Below are positions 8,001-16,822 of a stretch of 64,000 nt of DNA, piece by piece. The translations under genes were made by a program, and so were the position numbers. This DNA comes from Collinsella sp. zg1085. GTDB taxonomy: Bacteria; Actinomycetota; Coriobacteriia; Coriobacteriales; Coriobacteriaceae. The notes below the pieces were generated by a model. It was given only the letters and a program-made list of their open reading frames with translations, was not told where the DNA came from and searched no databases. The stretch covers positions 496,001 to 560,000 of the forward strand of contig NZ_CP076545.1 in NCBI RefSeq assembly GCF_018889955.1. Reading direction: 5' to 3'. How positions within the stretch are numbered: position 1 is the first letter of the stretch; each line of letters opens with the position of its first letter.

Positions 8001-8834
8001 CTAAACCAGCTGCTCCAAAACTTGTGCCACGCCATCATCATCGTTGGCAGGGCAGCAAAGCGGTGCATGTGCTAGAACCTCTGCCTCAGCATTGGCAACG
8101 GCATAGCCATGACCAACAGCAGTGAGCATTTCGATGTCGTTGAGATTATCACCAAAGGCAAAAGCATCAGCCGCAGCTTGCCCCAAGTGTTCACAAAGCC
8201 ATGTAGCTGCGGTTCCTTTTGAAGTGCCTGCTTCCATTATTTCAATGTTCATGGGATATGACCGAGTGACTTCTATACCTTCAATGCAGGAAAGCTCATC
8301 AAGTATGGCGTCGCGCTCTCGCGAGTCTTTCCAATACATGGCAACACGCTCAAGGGTATGAACACGCTCAATCGTAACCTCAGGCTCTTCGTCGAGGGGT
8401 CTGCGCGTTCCAAGCATGCTTTTTAGAATGGCCTTGTGACTCACAAACTCATGCAGGCGCTCATACCATGCGCGCTTAAGGTAGCAGTGACCATCGCCAA
8501 ACACATCAAAGGTCACGTCATATTTGCGCGCAATGGCAAGCACAGCGTGTGCGTGTTCGCGTGATAAGGGCCAGTGTTGAAGAGTGGTCGCACGGTCAAA
8601 ATCGGCTTTGTCATGTTCATCAAGAGCGAGAACACTAGCGCCATTAGCTGCAATGACGTAGTGAACCGCTGGGTGAATTTTGAGCTCATAAGGAATCTCA
8701 CCGGCTGAACGCCCTGTACTTGGAATAAATTCAATATCTGATATGGCAAGCGCATCAAGCGCGGCTAAGGTGCGCGGACGAAGATGTTTATTGGTGGTAA
8801 GCAAGGTTCCATCGAGGTCAGAAAATACAAGCAT
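8001..8834 (-). CDS. Cof-type HAD-superfamily phosphatase
   Basis: A 277-residue HAD-IIB protein. Motif I FSDLDGTLL (catalytic Asp6 and Asp8) is near the N-terminus, motif II IPSTGR follows at about residues 38-43, and motif III/IV FGDNLNDIEML lies near residue 230. The large inserted cap (about residues 80-200) is typical of Cof/YkrA proteins that dephosphorylate sugar phosphates or pyridoxal and flavin phosphates; the substrate cannot be told. AAAGGATAGAC precedes the ATG. A second member of this family sits at 51537-52379. Confidence 0.9.
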   Translation of the reverse strand: MLVFSDLDGTLLTTNKHLRPRTLAALDALAISDIEFIPSTGRSAGEIPYELKIHPAVHYVIAANGASVLALDEHDKADFDRATTLQHWPLSREHAHAVLAIARKYDVTFDVFGDGHCYLKRAWYERLHEFVSHKAILKSMLGTRRPLDEEPEVTIERVHTLERVAMYWKDSRERDAILDELSCIEGIEVTRSYPMNIEIMEAGTSKGTAATWLCEHLGQAAADAFAFGDNLNDIEMLTAVGHGYAVANAEAEVLAHAPLCCPANDDDGVAQVLEQLV

Positions 8835-8910
8835 GTCTATCCTTTATTGCGCCATATAAAACTATACACACCAATCAACAATGAGCGCTACATGCGCTAT
8901 ACCTGTGTTG

Positions 8911-10332
8911 CTAGCGCTCATTGAGCGGAGTATAGCTGGTGTTATCCATAATCGAAACATAGGCCGGACGAATAATGCGATGAGCTCCAAAGAGTTCTTC
9001 CATCCGGTGAGCTGCCCAGCCTGCCGTTCGCGCCACGGCAAAGAGCGGCGTAAAGAGCGCTTGAGGAATATCGAGCATGGTGTAGATAAAGCCCGTATAG
9101 AGGTCAATATTGGCACAGATAGGCTTTGTGGTATGCAGTACATCACGCATGACCTCAGGCGCCAAAGTCTCAATGCGCTCAATGAGGGCAAACTCAGCGC
9201 CAAGACCCTTTTGTTCCGCCAGTTTTTTGGCATAGCAGCGACAAATGCGCGCGCGGGGGTCACTTTTGGTATATACCGCATGACCCATACCATAGATAAG
9301 ACCACTGTTGTCAAAAGCATCACGTTTTAAGATACGCGTGAGATATGCTGCTAGCTCGTCGAGATTTTCCCAGTCAGCAACGTGAGCGCGAATATCTTCA
9401 TGCATATGTACAACTTTAGCGTTTGCTCCTCCGTGGCGAGGTCCCTTCAAAGAACCAATTGCCGCAGCGTAGGCAGAGTATGCATCAGTAGCCGAGCTTG
9501 AGAGAACACGGCATGCAAAGGTTGAGTTGTTGCCGCCGCCGTGCTCGGCATGTAGCATCAACATAACGTCTAAGAGCATAGCTTCGTCGTGCGTATACGA
9601 CTCGTCGCCACGAAGCACAGAAAGAATGGTCTCTGCTGTTGAAAGGCTTAAGTCAGGCGCAGCAATAAGTGGCGCACGACCTTCTTGCTGGGCTTCTGCC
9701 GAGAGACGTGCAAGCGCGGCAATGCGGGGGAGCCGCGAAAGAAGTGATATAGCAACATCAATTTCGTGCTCTGGCGAAATATCGTCAGGCTCGGCATCAA
9801 AGGCATAAAGCAGAAGCACCGCACGTGCCAGTACATTCATGATGCTTGTTGAGACTGTTGAGGCAGGGAATTGCTTAATATAGGCCTCACTAATGGTGCG
9901 GTGAGCACTGAGACGATCAATAAAATCTTGCAGTTCATCGGCGCGAGGTAAATCGCCTGTAATCAAGAGATAGGCAAGCTCTTCGTAGCCAAAGCGGTCT
10001 TCGCTCTGTGCCCCACGAATAAGCTCTTCAAGGTCATACCCGCGAAGCATGAGTTTACCTTCATCGGGGATTACGCGCTCTCCTTCGCGGACATAGCCAT
10101 GCACGTCTGAGATACGGGTAAGACCAGCAACAACACCTGAACCGTCGGCATTGCGCAGTCCGCGCTTTACGTGGTGCTCGCAAAAGAGTTCTTCATCGTA
10201 GGGCTCCGTTGAAGCACCATGATAGAGGCGCTCGCTTTCAGGAGAAATTTGACGACTTGCCGTAAAATCAATTGCTAAGCGGCTGAGTGCATCGTCAAAG
10301 CGATAAAGAACATTTTGTGCGTTGTAGCCCAT
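8911..10332 (-). CDS. gltA: Citrate synthase
   Basis: A 473-residue citrate/2-methylcitrate synthase. The catalytic triad is visible: His in MLHAEHGGGNNST, His in YGMGHAVYTKSDPRA and Asp in ANIDLYTGFIY, with the arginine in the C-terminal block. It condenses oxaloacetate and acetyl-CoA. The length fits the single-domain synthases of anaerobic Firmicutes and Actinobacteria rather than the NADH-regulated proteobacterial type. No other TCA-cycle gene is nearby, consistent with a partial cycle used for 2-oxoglutarate/glutamate synthesis. AGGAGC precedes the ATG. It is 14 bp downstream of a small ACT-domain gene in the same direction, so probably cotranscribed. Confidence 0.93.
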   Translation of the reverse strand: MGYNAQNVLYRFDDALSRLAIDFTASRQISPESERLYHGASTEPYDEELFCEHHVKRGLRNADGSGVVAGLTRISDVHGYVREGERVIPDEGKLMLRGYDLEELIRGAQSEDRFGYEELAYLLITGDLPRADELQDFIDRLSAHRTISEAYIKQFPASTVSTSIMNVLARAVLLLYAFDAEPDDISPEHEIDVAISLLSRLPRIAALARLSAEAQQEGRAPLIAAPDLSLSTAETILSVLRGDESYTHDEAMLLDVMLMLHAEHGGGNNSTFACRVLSSSATDAYSAYAAAIGSLKGPRHGGANAKVVHMHEDIRAHVADWENLDELAAYLTRILKRDAFDNSGLIYGMGHAVYTKSDPRARICRCYAKKLAEQKGLGAEFALIERIETLAPEVMRDVLHTTKPICANIDLYTGFIYTMLDIPQALFTPLFAVARTAGWAAHRMEELFGAHRIIRPAYVSIMDNTSYTPLNER

Positions 10333-10346
10333 GTAAGCTCCTGATT

Positions 10347-10634
10347 CTATAGACGATACATAAAGTTAAAAACATCTTCGCGCTGCATATGTATGGTAAC
10401 GCCCACCGCTTCGCCTGCGTGATTGAGTTCGTCTTGCAAGTCAGCAAAGTCAAGGTGAGCATCCGTCATATCTGCAATCATGGTCATGGTGAAAATGTCA
10501 TCTAAAATGCTTTGCGAAATATCGCGAATATCGACATTGGCCTTTCCCAAAATGTTAGCAACCGCAGCAACAATGCCGGCTCGGTTTTTGCCAAGCACGG
10601 TAATTACAACGCGATGCGAGCTTGTTTCGGCCAT
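10347..10634 (-). CDS. ACT-domain protein (UPF0237 type)
   Basis: A 95-residue protein made of a single ACT-like domain: RVVITVLGKNRAGIVAAVANIL, then NVDIRDISQSILDDIFTMTMI. This is the pattern of the UPF0237/GcvR-like family of small regulators that bind amino acids. AAGGAGG in front of the ATG at 10634 defines the start; the longer upstream frame is not supported. Its position just ahead of citrate synthase suggests an amino-acid-responsive partner in 2-oxoglutarate or glutamate metabolism, but that is inference. Confidence 0.88.
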   Translation of the reverse strand: MAETSSHRVVITVLGKNRAGIVAAVANILGKANVDIRDISQSILDDIFTMTMIADMTDAHLDFADLQDELNHAGEAVGVTIHMQREDVFNFMYRL

Positions 10635-10853
10635 AGAGTCCTCCTTGAGTTGGGCTGTGGTGCTAGATATGCGCAGGATATATACGTATGCAAATCTCAG
10701 ATATACAGCATGAAGTAGCTTCATTGTACCGGTATGCGTGCATATTTGTTCGGGTATTACCAGTTTGTCACCGATAAGAAGCACAGCTATATAAATCCTG
10801 TGAGTAATTCTCAGCATGCCAAGTCTGTGCTAGACTTACCAACTGCTGTAAAT

Positions 10854-10905
10854 TGCTTTGGTCGGAAACCAAAGCACCCTTTGCGCTCTGGTCGGTAACC
10901 AGAGC
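10854..10905 (+). promoter_or_regulatory. Twin-hairpin leader of rpmE
   Basis: Two adjacent hairpins have nearly identical tops. One is TGCTTTGGT-CGGAA-ACCAAAGCA (10854-10876), the other GCTCTGGT-CGGTA-ACCAGAGC (10885-10905). They end 22 nt before the rpmE start and just ahead of its ribosome binding site. The stems differ in sequence but keep pairing and the CGG(A/T)A loop. This fits a ribosomal-protein leader on which L31 could act, although I cannot confirm a match to a catalogued leader family. Confidence 0.65.
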
Positions 10906-10927
10906 ATGAGACAAGAGGAGCCCTGCC

Positions 10928-11353
10928 ATGAAGCCAGGAATTCACCCTGAGTACGTAGACTGCACCGTGCGTTGCAGCTGCGGCAACGTCTTTAAGACCC
11001 GTGCTACCAAGGCCGAGATTTCGGTTGAGTTGTGCAACGAGTGCCATCCGTTCTATACCGGTCAGCAGAAGTTTGTTGATACCGGCGGACGTGTTCAGCG
11101 CTTTGCTGATAAGTTTGGTGGCGCTGCTGCTGCCGCACTCGAGCGTGAGGCCGCTAAGAAGGCTGAGCGTCAAAAGGCTGCTGAAGAGGCCGCTGCTAAG
11201 AAGGCTGCTGAGCGTGAGGCTAAGGCTGTTCAGAAGGCTAAGCGCGCTGAGAAGTTTGCTGCTGAAAATGCCAAGAAGGCAGAAGAGGCTCCAGCTGCTG
11301 AGCCTGTTGCTGAGGCAGAAGAGGCGCCCGCTACAGAGGCTGCTGCTGAGTAG
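10928..11353 (+). CDS. rpmE: 50S ribosomal protein L31 with long Ala/Lys-rich tail
   Basis: Residues 1-65 are canonical zinc-type L31 (C+ form): [10 protein letters not shown], Cys16-x-Cys18, Cys36-x-x-Cys39, [11 protein letters not shown] and [10 protein letters not shown]31 bridges the two ribosomal subunits. Unusually, ~76 further residues follow: a highly charged Ala/Lys/Glu helix with KKAE/REA repeats (about 70-115), then an Ala/Glu/Pro tail. The frame and base composition continue smoothly and the stop is followed by a terminator, so the tail is part of the gene. AGAGGAG precedes the ATG. Confidence 0.95.
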   Translation: MKPGIHPEYVDCTVRCSCGNVFKTRATKAEISVELCNECHPFYTGQQKFVDTGGRVQRFADKFGGAAAAALEREAAKKAERQKAAEEAAAKKAAEREAKAVQKAKRAEKFAAENAKKAEEAPAAEPVAEAEEAPATEAAAE

Positions 11354-11380
11354 AAATTACTCTAGCCTGCTTGTTTTGAT

Positions 11381-11417
11381 ACCCGGATAGGTGCTTTTGC
11401 GCCTGTCTGGGTTTTTT
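11381..11417 (+). terminator. Terminator of rpmE
   Basis: ACCCGGATAGGTGC and GCGCCTGTCTGGGT pair (with G-U pairs) around TTTT and are followed by TTTTTTATT. Confidence 0.85.
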
Positions 11418-11569
11418 ATTGAGAAATCCGCTGCTTAAAGTGTTTTAACTTGTGGAAATGTTTCATCGCTATGATGGTTTCTCCGTGCTCTGTCATATCG
11501 AGGCCATCAAGCGTGCTGAAGACCGGTAAAGTTACTTAGGTTATATGTCGAATGCGAAAAGGAAACCGC

Positions 11570-14476
11570 ATGGGATTCGTGTCTAAACTACTCTCGCTCG
11601 GATCTGATCGAGATCTCAAGCGCTATGAGAAAACTGTCTCAGTCATCAATGGCTTAGAGCCTGAGTTTGAAGCTTTGTCTGATGAGGAGCTGCAAGCTAA
11701 AACGGGAGAGTTTCGCCAGCGATATGCGGAGGGCGAAACGCTTGAGCAGCTCTTGCCTGAGGCGTTTGCAGCAGTGCGTGAAGCATCAAAGCGCACACTT
11801 GGACTTCGACATTTTGACGTGCAGCTCATTGGTGCTATGGCTCTCAATGCGGGTCAAATTGCCGAGATGAAAACCGGTGAAGGTAAAACACTGGTTTCAA
11901 CCTTGGCAGGCTATCTCAACGCGCTTGCTGGCAAGGGTGTTCATATTGTTACGGTAAATGATTATCTAGCAAAGCGTGACTCCGAGTGGATGGGTCGCAT
12001 TTATCGTTTTATGGGCATGAGCGTTGGTCTTTTGCAAAATGGCATGGGGCTTGAGCTTAAGCGCCCGGCATATGAGGCAGATGTAACCTATGGCACCAAC
12101 TCTGAGTTTGGTTTTGACTACCTGCGCGATAACATGGTGCTGCGCGCTGACCAGCGCATGCAGCGTGGTCATGCGTATGCCATTGTGGACGAGGTTGACT
12201 CCATCCTTATCGATGAGGCGCGTACGCCCTTGATTATTTCGGGTGCTGGAACAAAGAGCGCCCACACCTATAAAGACTTTGCACGAGCCGTTCGAGGGCT
12301 TGAGCAGGGCGAAGAGGTCTCCTTTGATGTGATGATGAACTCTGGGGCTCCTGTTGAGCCCACCGGAGACTTTGTCATGGACGAGGCAAAGCACACCATT
12401 GCTGCAACTGAGCGCGGTCTTAAAAAGATTGAGCAGCGCTTGGGCATTGAAGACATCTATGCTGATTTGAGTGGTCAGCTGGTAAATCACCTGCAACAGG
12501 CACTTAAAGCACAGTATATGTTCCATCGTGATAAGCAATACGTAGTGGCCGACGGTGAAGTCAAGATTGTTGATGAGTTTACTGGTCGTATTATGGAAGG
12601 TCGTCGGTATTCAGAGGGCTTGCACCAGGCAATTGAGGCCAAAGAAGGCGTAATTGTCCGCGAAGAAAACCAGACACTCGCCACCATTACGTTGCAAAAC
12701 TATTTCCGTCTCTACGAAAAGCTTTCAGGCATGACGGGTACGGCTCTAACTGAGGACGCAGAGTTCCGTGAGATTTATAAGCTTCCCGTTCAGGTAGTGC
12801 CTTCTAATCGTCCGGTTATTCGCCGTGATAATGACGATTTGGTATATCGCACCGAAGAGGCTAAGTTTGCCGCTGTTGCTGACGATGTGGCACAGCGTCA
12901 CGAGGCTGGTCAGCCCGTGCTGGTTGGTACGGTTTCGATTGAGAGCTCTGAGCGTTTGAGCCGCTTGCTTAACAAACGCGGCATTAAGCATCAGGTATTA
13001 AATGCAAAGCTACACGAGCGTGAGGCTCATATTGTTGCGCAGGCGGGTCGCTTGGGCTCGGTTACCATTGCAACAAACATGGCCGGCCGTGGTACCGACA
13101 TTTTGCTTGGTGGCAATCCCGATGAGCTTGCTCAGCAGGAGCTGATGAACCTCGACTTTGGTATTGAACCGGCTGATGTTGAGCGTATTTTGCAGCTCGG
13201 AAAGCCTGAGCAACTCAGTCCTGAGTTCTTGGCTACGCAAGGTATTGAGGTTGAGCAAGACGTATTAGACCGCATGGCCGATGAGCTTCAAAAGGCAAAT
13301 GTGTATGTGCGCGAGGCCTGTACTCGCGAGCGCGAAGAAGTGCTCAAAGCGGGTGGCTTAACGGTTATTGGCACTGAGCGCCATGAATCGCGCCGTATTG
13401 ATAACCAGTTGCGTGGTCGTGCGGGACGTCAGGGCGATCCGGGCGAGACTCAGTTTTATCTCTCGCTTGAAGATGACCTCATGCGCCTTTTTGGCGGCAA
13501 TCGCATGGAGTACATCTCAAATATGATGCTCAAAAACGAAATGCCAGACGATTATCCAATCCAGCATAAGATTGTGTCGAAAAGCGTCGAAACTGCTCAG
13601 CGCAAGGTTGAGAGCATCAACTTCTCAATGCGTAAAAACGTGCTTGAATACGACGACGTTATGAACAAACAGCGTCAGGTTATCTATGCCGAGCGCAATA
13701 AGATATTAGATGGCAAAGATTTATCTGAGCATGTTGTTGAAGTTATGCAAGATACCATTCATCGTTGTGTTGCAGAATTTGTCAGCCCTGATGGTCGCGC
13801 CCCTGAGCAAGACCTTGAAGGTCTTCAGAAGTGGCTCCTTGAGCTTACAGGCGCAAACAATATCCCGATGCTTGAAGAGCAGCGCTATGAGGAGCTTTGC
13901 GGTACTGTTTTTGAGATTGTGCAGCAGCTGTATAACGAAAAATCGGAGCGTTTGGGCGATGAGTTTATGCGTGAACTCAATCGTCAGGTAATGCTGCGTG
14001 TTATTGATACGCGCTGGATGAATTATCTCCAAGAGATGGATTATCTCAAGCAGGGCATTGGTCTTCGTGGCTTTGGTCAGCGCGACCCGCTGGTCGAGTA
14101 TAAATCTGAGGCCTTCCATGCCTTCCAGCTCCTGGTTGATACCATGTATGAAGACTATCTGCGCACCATTTTGCGTCTTGAAATCAGAAACCAAGCGCAG
14201 GTAGTGAACGAGCAGGCGGAGCCATCAGCGCTGTCTCATGCGTCTTATAGTGGACCTGCTGAGCTTGATGGTGATTCGGGCAGCTCAACCATTCGCCGCG
14301 AGGCTTCGCAAGCTGCGGGAACTCCCATGCAGGGGGTCGATGGTCGTGCCGGCGCAGGTGTGCGCACCTATGTTAAGGCTGAGTCTGAGGGCGCGTATGC
14401 CAACGTTGGTCGCAACGATGCATGTCCGTGTGGCAGCGGCAAAAAGTTTAAGAATTGTCACGGTAAGGCTCAATAA
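11570..14476 (+). CDS. secA: Protein translocase ATPase SecA
   Basis: A 968-residue motor that drives proteins through SecYEG. The order is intact: Walker A MKTGEGKT (residues 100-107), VNDYLAKRD, Walker B region VDEVDSILIDEARTPLIIS, the preprotein cross-linking domain, TNMAGRGTDI, the helical scaffold EYDDVMNKQR, and the C-terminal zinc tail NDACPCGSGKKFKNCHG that binds SecB or ribosome. The C-terminal linker before the tail is Ser/Gly/Ala rich. AAGGAA supports the ATG at 11570. It overlaps prfB by one base (TAATG), so the two are translationally coupled. Confidence 0.97.
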   Translation: MGFVSKLLSLGSDRDLKRYEKTVSVINGLEPEFEALSDEELQAKTGEFRQRYAEGETLEQLLPEAFAAVREASKRTLGLRHFDVQLIGAMALNAGQIAEMKTGEGKTLVSTLAGYLNALAGKGVHIVTVNDYLAKRDSEWMGRIYRFMGMSVGLLQNGMGLELKRPAYEADVTYGTNSEFGFDYLRDNMVLRADQRMQRGHAYAIVDEVDSILIDEARTPLIISGAGTKSAHTYKDFARAVRGLEQGEEVSFDVMMNSGAPVEPTGDFVMDEAKHTIAATERGLKKIEQRLGIEDIYADLSGQLVNHLQQALKAQYMFHRDKQYVVADGEVKIVDEFTGRIMEGRRYSEGLHQAIEAKEGVIVREENQTLATITLQNYFRLYEKLSGMTGTALTEDAEFREIYKLPVQVVPSNRPVIRRDNDDLVYRTEEAKFAAVADDVAQRHEAGQPVLVGTVSIESSERLSRLLNKRGIKHQVLNAKLHEREAHIVAQAGRLGSVTIATNMAGRGTDILLGGNPDELAQQELMNLDFGIEPADVERILQLGKPEQLSPEFLATQGIEVEQDVLDRMADELQKANVYVREACTREREEVLKAGGLTVIGTERHESRRIDNQLRGRAGRQGDPGETQFYLSLEDDLMRLFGGNRMEYISNMMLKNEMPDDYPIQHKIVSKSVETAQRKVESINFSMRKNVLEYDDVMNKQRQVIYAERNKILDGKDLSEHVVEVMQDTIHRCVAEFVSPDGRAPEQDLEGLQKWLLELTGANNIPMLEEQRYEELCGTVFEIVQQLYNEKSERLGDEFMRELNRQVMLRVIDTRWMNYLQEMDYLKQGIGLRGFGQRDPLVEYKSEAFHAFQLLVDTMYEDYLRTILRLEIRNQAQVVNEQAEPSALSHASYSGPAELDGDSGSSTIRREASQAAGTPMQGVDGRAGAGVRTYVKAESEGAYANVGRNDACPCGSGKKFKNCHGKAQ

Positions 14477-15654
14477 TGGCGCTTGCTTTTGATGAGCAAA
14501 ACCCATTAACACTCGTTGCTGTTGCTGAGCTTGGCGAGCGTCTCAATCATGTTGGGGTCTATTTGCATGTTGCTGAGAAGCGTGCACGTATTGATGCGCT
14601 TGAACAGGAGAGTGCAGCCCCTGGATTTTGGGATGACGGTGCTGCTGCGCGTCGGGTAATGGAGGAGTTATCACGCTGTCGTGTTGACGTCGCAAGCTAT
14701 GATGCAGCTAAAGCCGAGCTGTCAGATGTTCGTGCGGCTTTTGATTTGGTTGATGAGCTCACACCTGAGGAAGCCCATGAATTTATGGTTGAGGCAACTG
14801 CTACGGCAAATGCATTTGTGCAGCGTCTTGACGACATGGAGCTTGCTTCGTGGTTTACACAAGATTTTGACCATGGCGATGCGATTGTGACCATTAAGCC
14901 TGGTCAAGGTGGTCTTGAGGCGCAAGACTGGGCATTCATGCTGTTTAAGATGTATCTCAAGTATGCTGAGCGGCGCAACTGGAAGGTCACCATAAATGAT
15001 TGCCCAGCTGCAGAGGTTATTGGCATTGATCGGGCAACTATAACGGTTTCTGGTCTCAATGCCTTTGGAATGTTGCGCGCAGAGGCGGGTGTACATCGCT
15101 TGGTACGTATTTCACCAACCGACGCAAAAAAGCGTCGTCAGACCTCGTTTGCAAGTGTTGAAGTTATTCCTGTTTTGCCCGATGACATTGAAATTGATAT
15201 TGCCGCAGATGATTTGCGTATTGATGTTTATCATGCAAGTGGTCCGGGTGGACAAGGGGTTAATACAACTGACTCTGCTGTGCGCATTACGCATTTGCCA
15301 ACCGGTATTGTGGTAACTTGTCAAAACGAGCGGTCACAGATTCAAAACAAAGCTGCATGCATGCAGATTTTGCGCGCACGTCTTTATGAGCTTGAGCTGC
15401 AAAAGCGTGAAGAGACACTCGATGAAATACGTGGTCCTAAGACAGCAGCGGGTTTTGGCAATCAAATTCGCAGTTACGTGCTGTATCCCTATCAGATGGT
15501 TAAAGATTTGCGCTCGGGTGTAGAGACCGGCAATGTTAACGCCGTGCTTGAGGACGGCGACCTCGATGCTTTTGTGGTGGGCTATCATCGCTGGGCAACG
15601 GGAAACGCTGGTGACGGTGCTCAAGAACCTGAGGACTTGAGTAATGGCGCGTAG
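14476..15654 (+). CDS. prfB: Peptide chain release factor 2 with SPT in place of SPF
   Basis: A 392-residue RF2 that should release peptides at UAA and UGA. GGQ (residues 258-260) lies in HASGPGGQGVNTTDSAVR and the RF2-type C-terminus NQIRSYVLYPYQMVKDLR is intact. The stop-codon tripeptide, SPF in RF2, reads Ser213-Pro214-Thr215 (ISPTDAKKRRQTSF, codons tca cca acc at 15112-15120). The third residue is thus that of RF1 (PxT). There is no in-frame TGA and no programmed frameshift. The ATG overlaps the secA stop. The stop overlaps the next gene by 11 bp, so this is the middle of a coupled trio. Confidence 0.95.
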   Translation: MALAFDEQNPLTLVAVAELGERLNHVGVYLHVAEKRARIDALEQESAAPGFWDDGAAARRVMEELSRCRVDVASYDAAKAELSDVRAAFDLVDELTPEEAHEFMVEATATANAFVQRLDDMELASWFTQDFDHGDAIVTIKPGQGGLEAQDWAFMLFKMYLKYAERRNWKVTINDCPAAEVIGIDRATITVSGLNAFGMLRAEAGVHRLVRISPTDAKKRRQTSFASVEVIPVLPDDIEIDIAADDLRIDVYHASGPGGQGVNTTDSAVRITHLPTGIVVTCQNERSQIQNKAACMQILRARLYELELQKREETLDEIRGPKTAAGFGNQIRSYVLYPYQMVKDLRSGVETGNVNAVLEDGDLDAFVVGYHRWATGNAGDGAQEPEDLSNGA

Positions 15655-16663
15655 GCTGGGAAAGCTTGCGCGTGGAGGCGTTCAGCTTAGTCAAGACAGG
15701 GCGAGCGATAAGACAAAGCGCGTGCGGCGCGAGGTGCATGCACGCGATGACGCGTCGATAAGCACATCTCGTTTGCGGCAGCATCTCGATATTGAGCGCA
15801 TCATCCGTTCAAAGTTTATACGTGATTTGCCTTTGGTGGTAGTAGGGTGTGCAATCGCAGCGTTTGCTACCGATGCTTTTATGATTCCAAATGGTCTTGC
15901 TGCAGGTGGCTTAACTGGACTAGCAACCATTATTGCTGAGCTGGCATTACGACAGGGTGTTGTTTTACCTGTAGGTATCCAGACGATTGCTATGAATGCG
16001 CTTTTGCTGTTGCTGGTGGTTCGCGCGGGTGGCGTGCGCTATGCAGTGCAGACGGTCACTGGTTTTTTGCTTTTGGGTTTTTTCACCGATTTATTTGCAC
16101 CTTTTGTTGTTCCACTGGGAAATAACGACCTCATGTTGGCAACGCTATGGGGCGGTATTATCTCAGGTATTGGCTATGGTTTGGTGTTTCGCTGCGGTGC
16201 CAATACCGGTGGTTCAGACACCATTGGTCAGATTATTTCGCGCCGCACATCGCTGCCGGTTGGCAGCACGGTTATGGCTATTGATGTTGCCGTGTGCGCT
16301 GCTTCTGCACCGGTGTTCTCACTAGAACAAGCTCTGTACGCAGCAATCGCCATGGTGCTTATGGGCTACGTTGTTAATATGGTAGTTGATGGTGGCAACC
16401 GTCAACGTGCTGCGTTTATTATTTCGGATAAGTTCAAAGAGATTGAGCGTACAATCCTTGTTGATATGGATCGCGGCTGTACTGAGCTGTTGGCGCGCGG
16501 CGCCTATACACAGCGTGAACGTCCGGTTATTTTGCTTATTATGAGCGTGAGCGAAGTGAGTATCGTGAAAACCATTGTTGAGGAAATTGACCCTGCTGCA
16601 ATTCTTATGATTACCGACGTAAATGAGGCAATTGGCTACGGCTTTAAGGATATGGGTCAATAA
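15644..16663 (+). CDS. YitT-family membrane protein
   Basis: A 339-residue protein. A basic cytoplasmic N-terminus of about 55 residues is followed by five to six membrane segments starting at DLPLVVVGCAIAAFATDAF, with the family signature GLAAGGLTGLA and GANTGGSDTIGQII. It ends in a soluble DUF2179 domain of about 80 residues (RQRAAFIISDKFKEIERTI to NEAIGYGF). This two-domain layout is standard for YitT proteins, whose transported substrate is unknown. It begins within the last 11 bp of prfB. Confidence 0.9.
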   Translation: MARRLGKLARGGVQLSQDRASDKTKRVRREVHARDDASISTSRLRQHLDIERIIRSKFIRDLPLVVVGCAIAAFATDAFMIPNGLAAGGLTGLATIIAELALRQGVVLPVGIQTIAMNALLLLLVVRAGGVRYAVQTVTGFLLLGFFTDLFAPFVVPLGNNDLMLATLWGGIISGIGYGLVFRCGANTGGSDTIGQIISRRTSLPVGSTVMAIDVAVCAASAPVFSLEQALYAAIAMVLMGYVVNMVVDGGNRQRAAFIISDKFKEIERTILVDMDRGCTELLARGAYTQRERPVILLIMSVSEVSIVKTIVEEIDPAAILMITDVNEAIGYGFKDMGQ

Positions 16664-16822
16664 AGCTAGCGTGGCATATAGCAGACTCGCAAGGTGTATG
16701 GCGTAAATCTGGCTAAAACAGAGCCGTATGGTGAGCACATCAATAACAGAGCAGTAAACTAGCTGTTCAGTGTTTTTGTCGTTAGAATTGGAATCTGTGA
16801 GCGCGTATGAAAGGAGCTATGC

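Noticed and set aside
14476-14560. Programmed +1 frameshift in prfB
   Set aside because: The frame is continuous from ATG through the GGQ domain with no in-frame TGA near codon 25, so no frameshift is needed.
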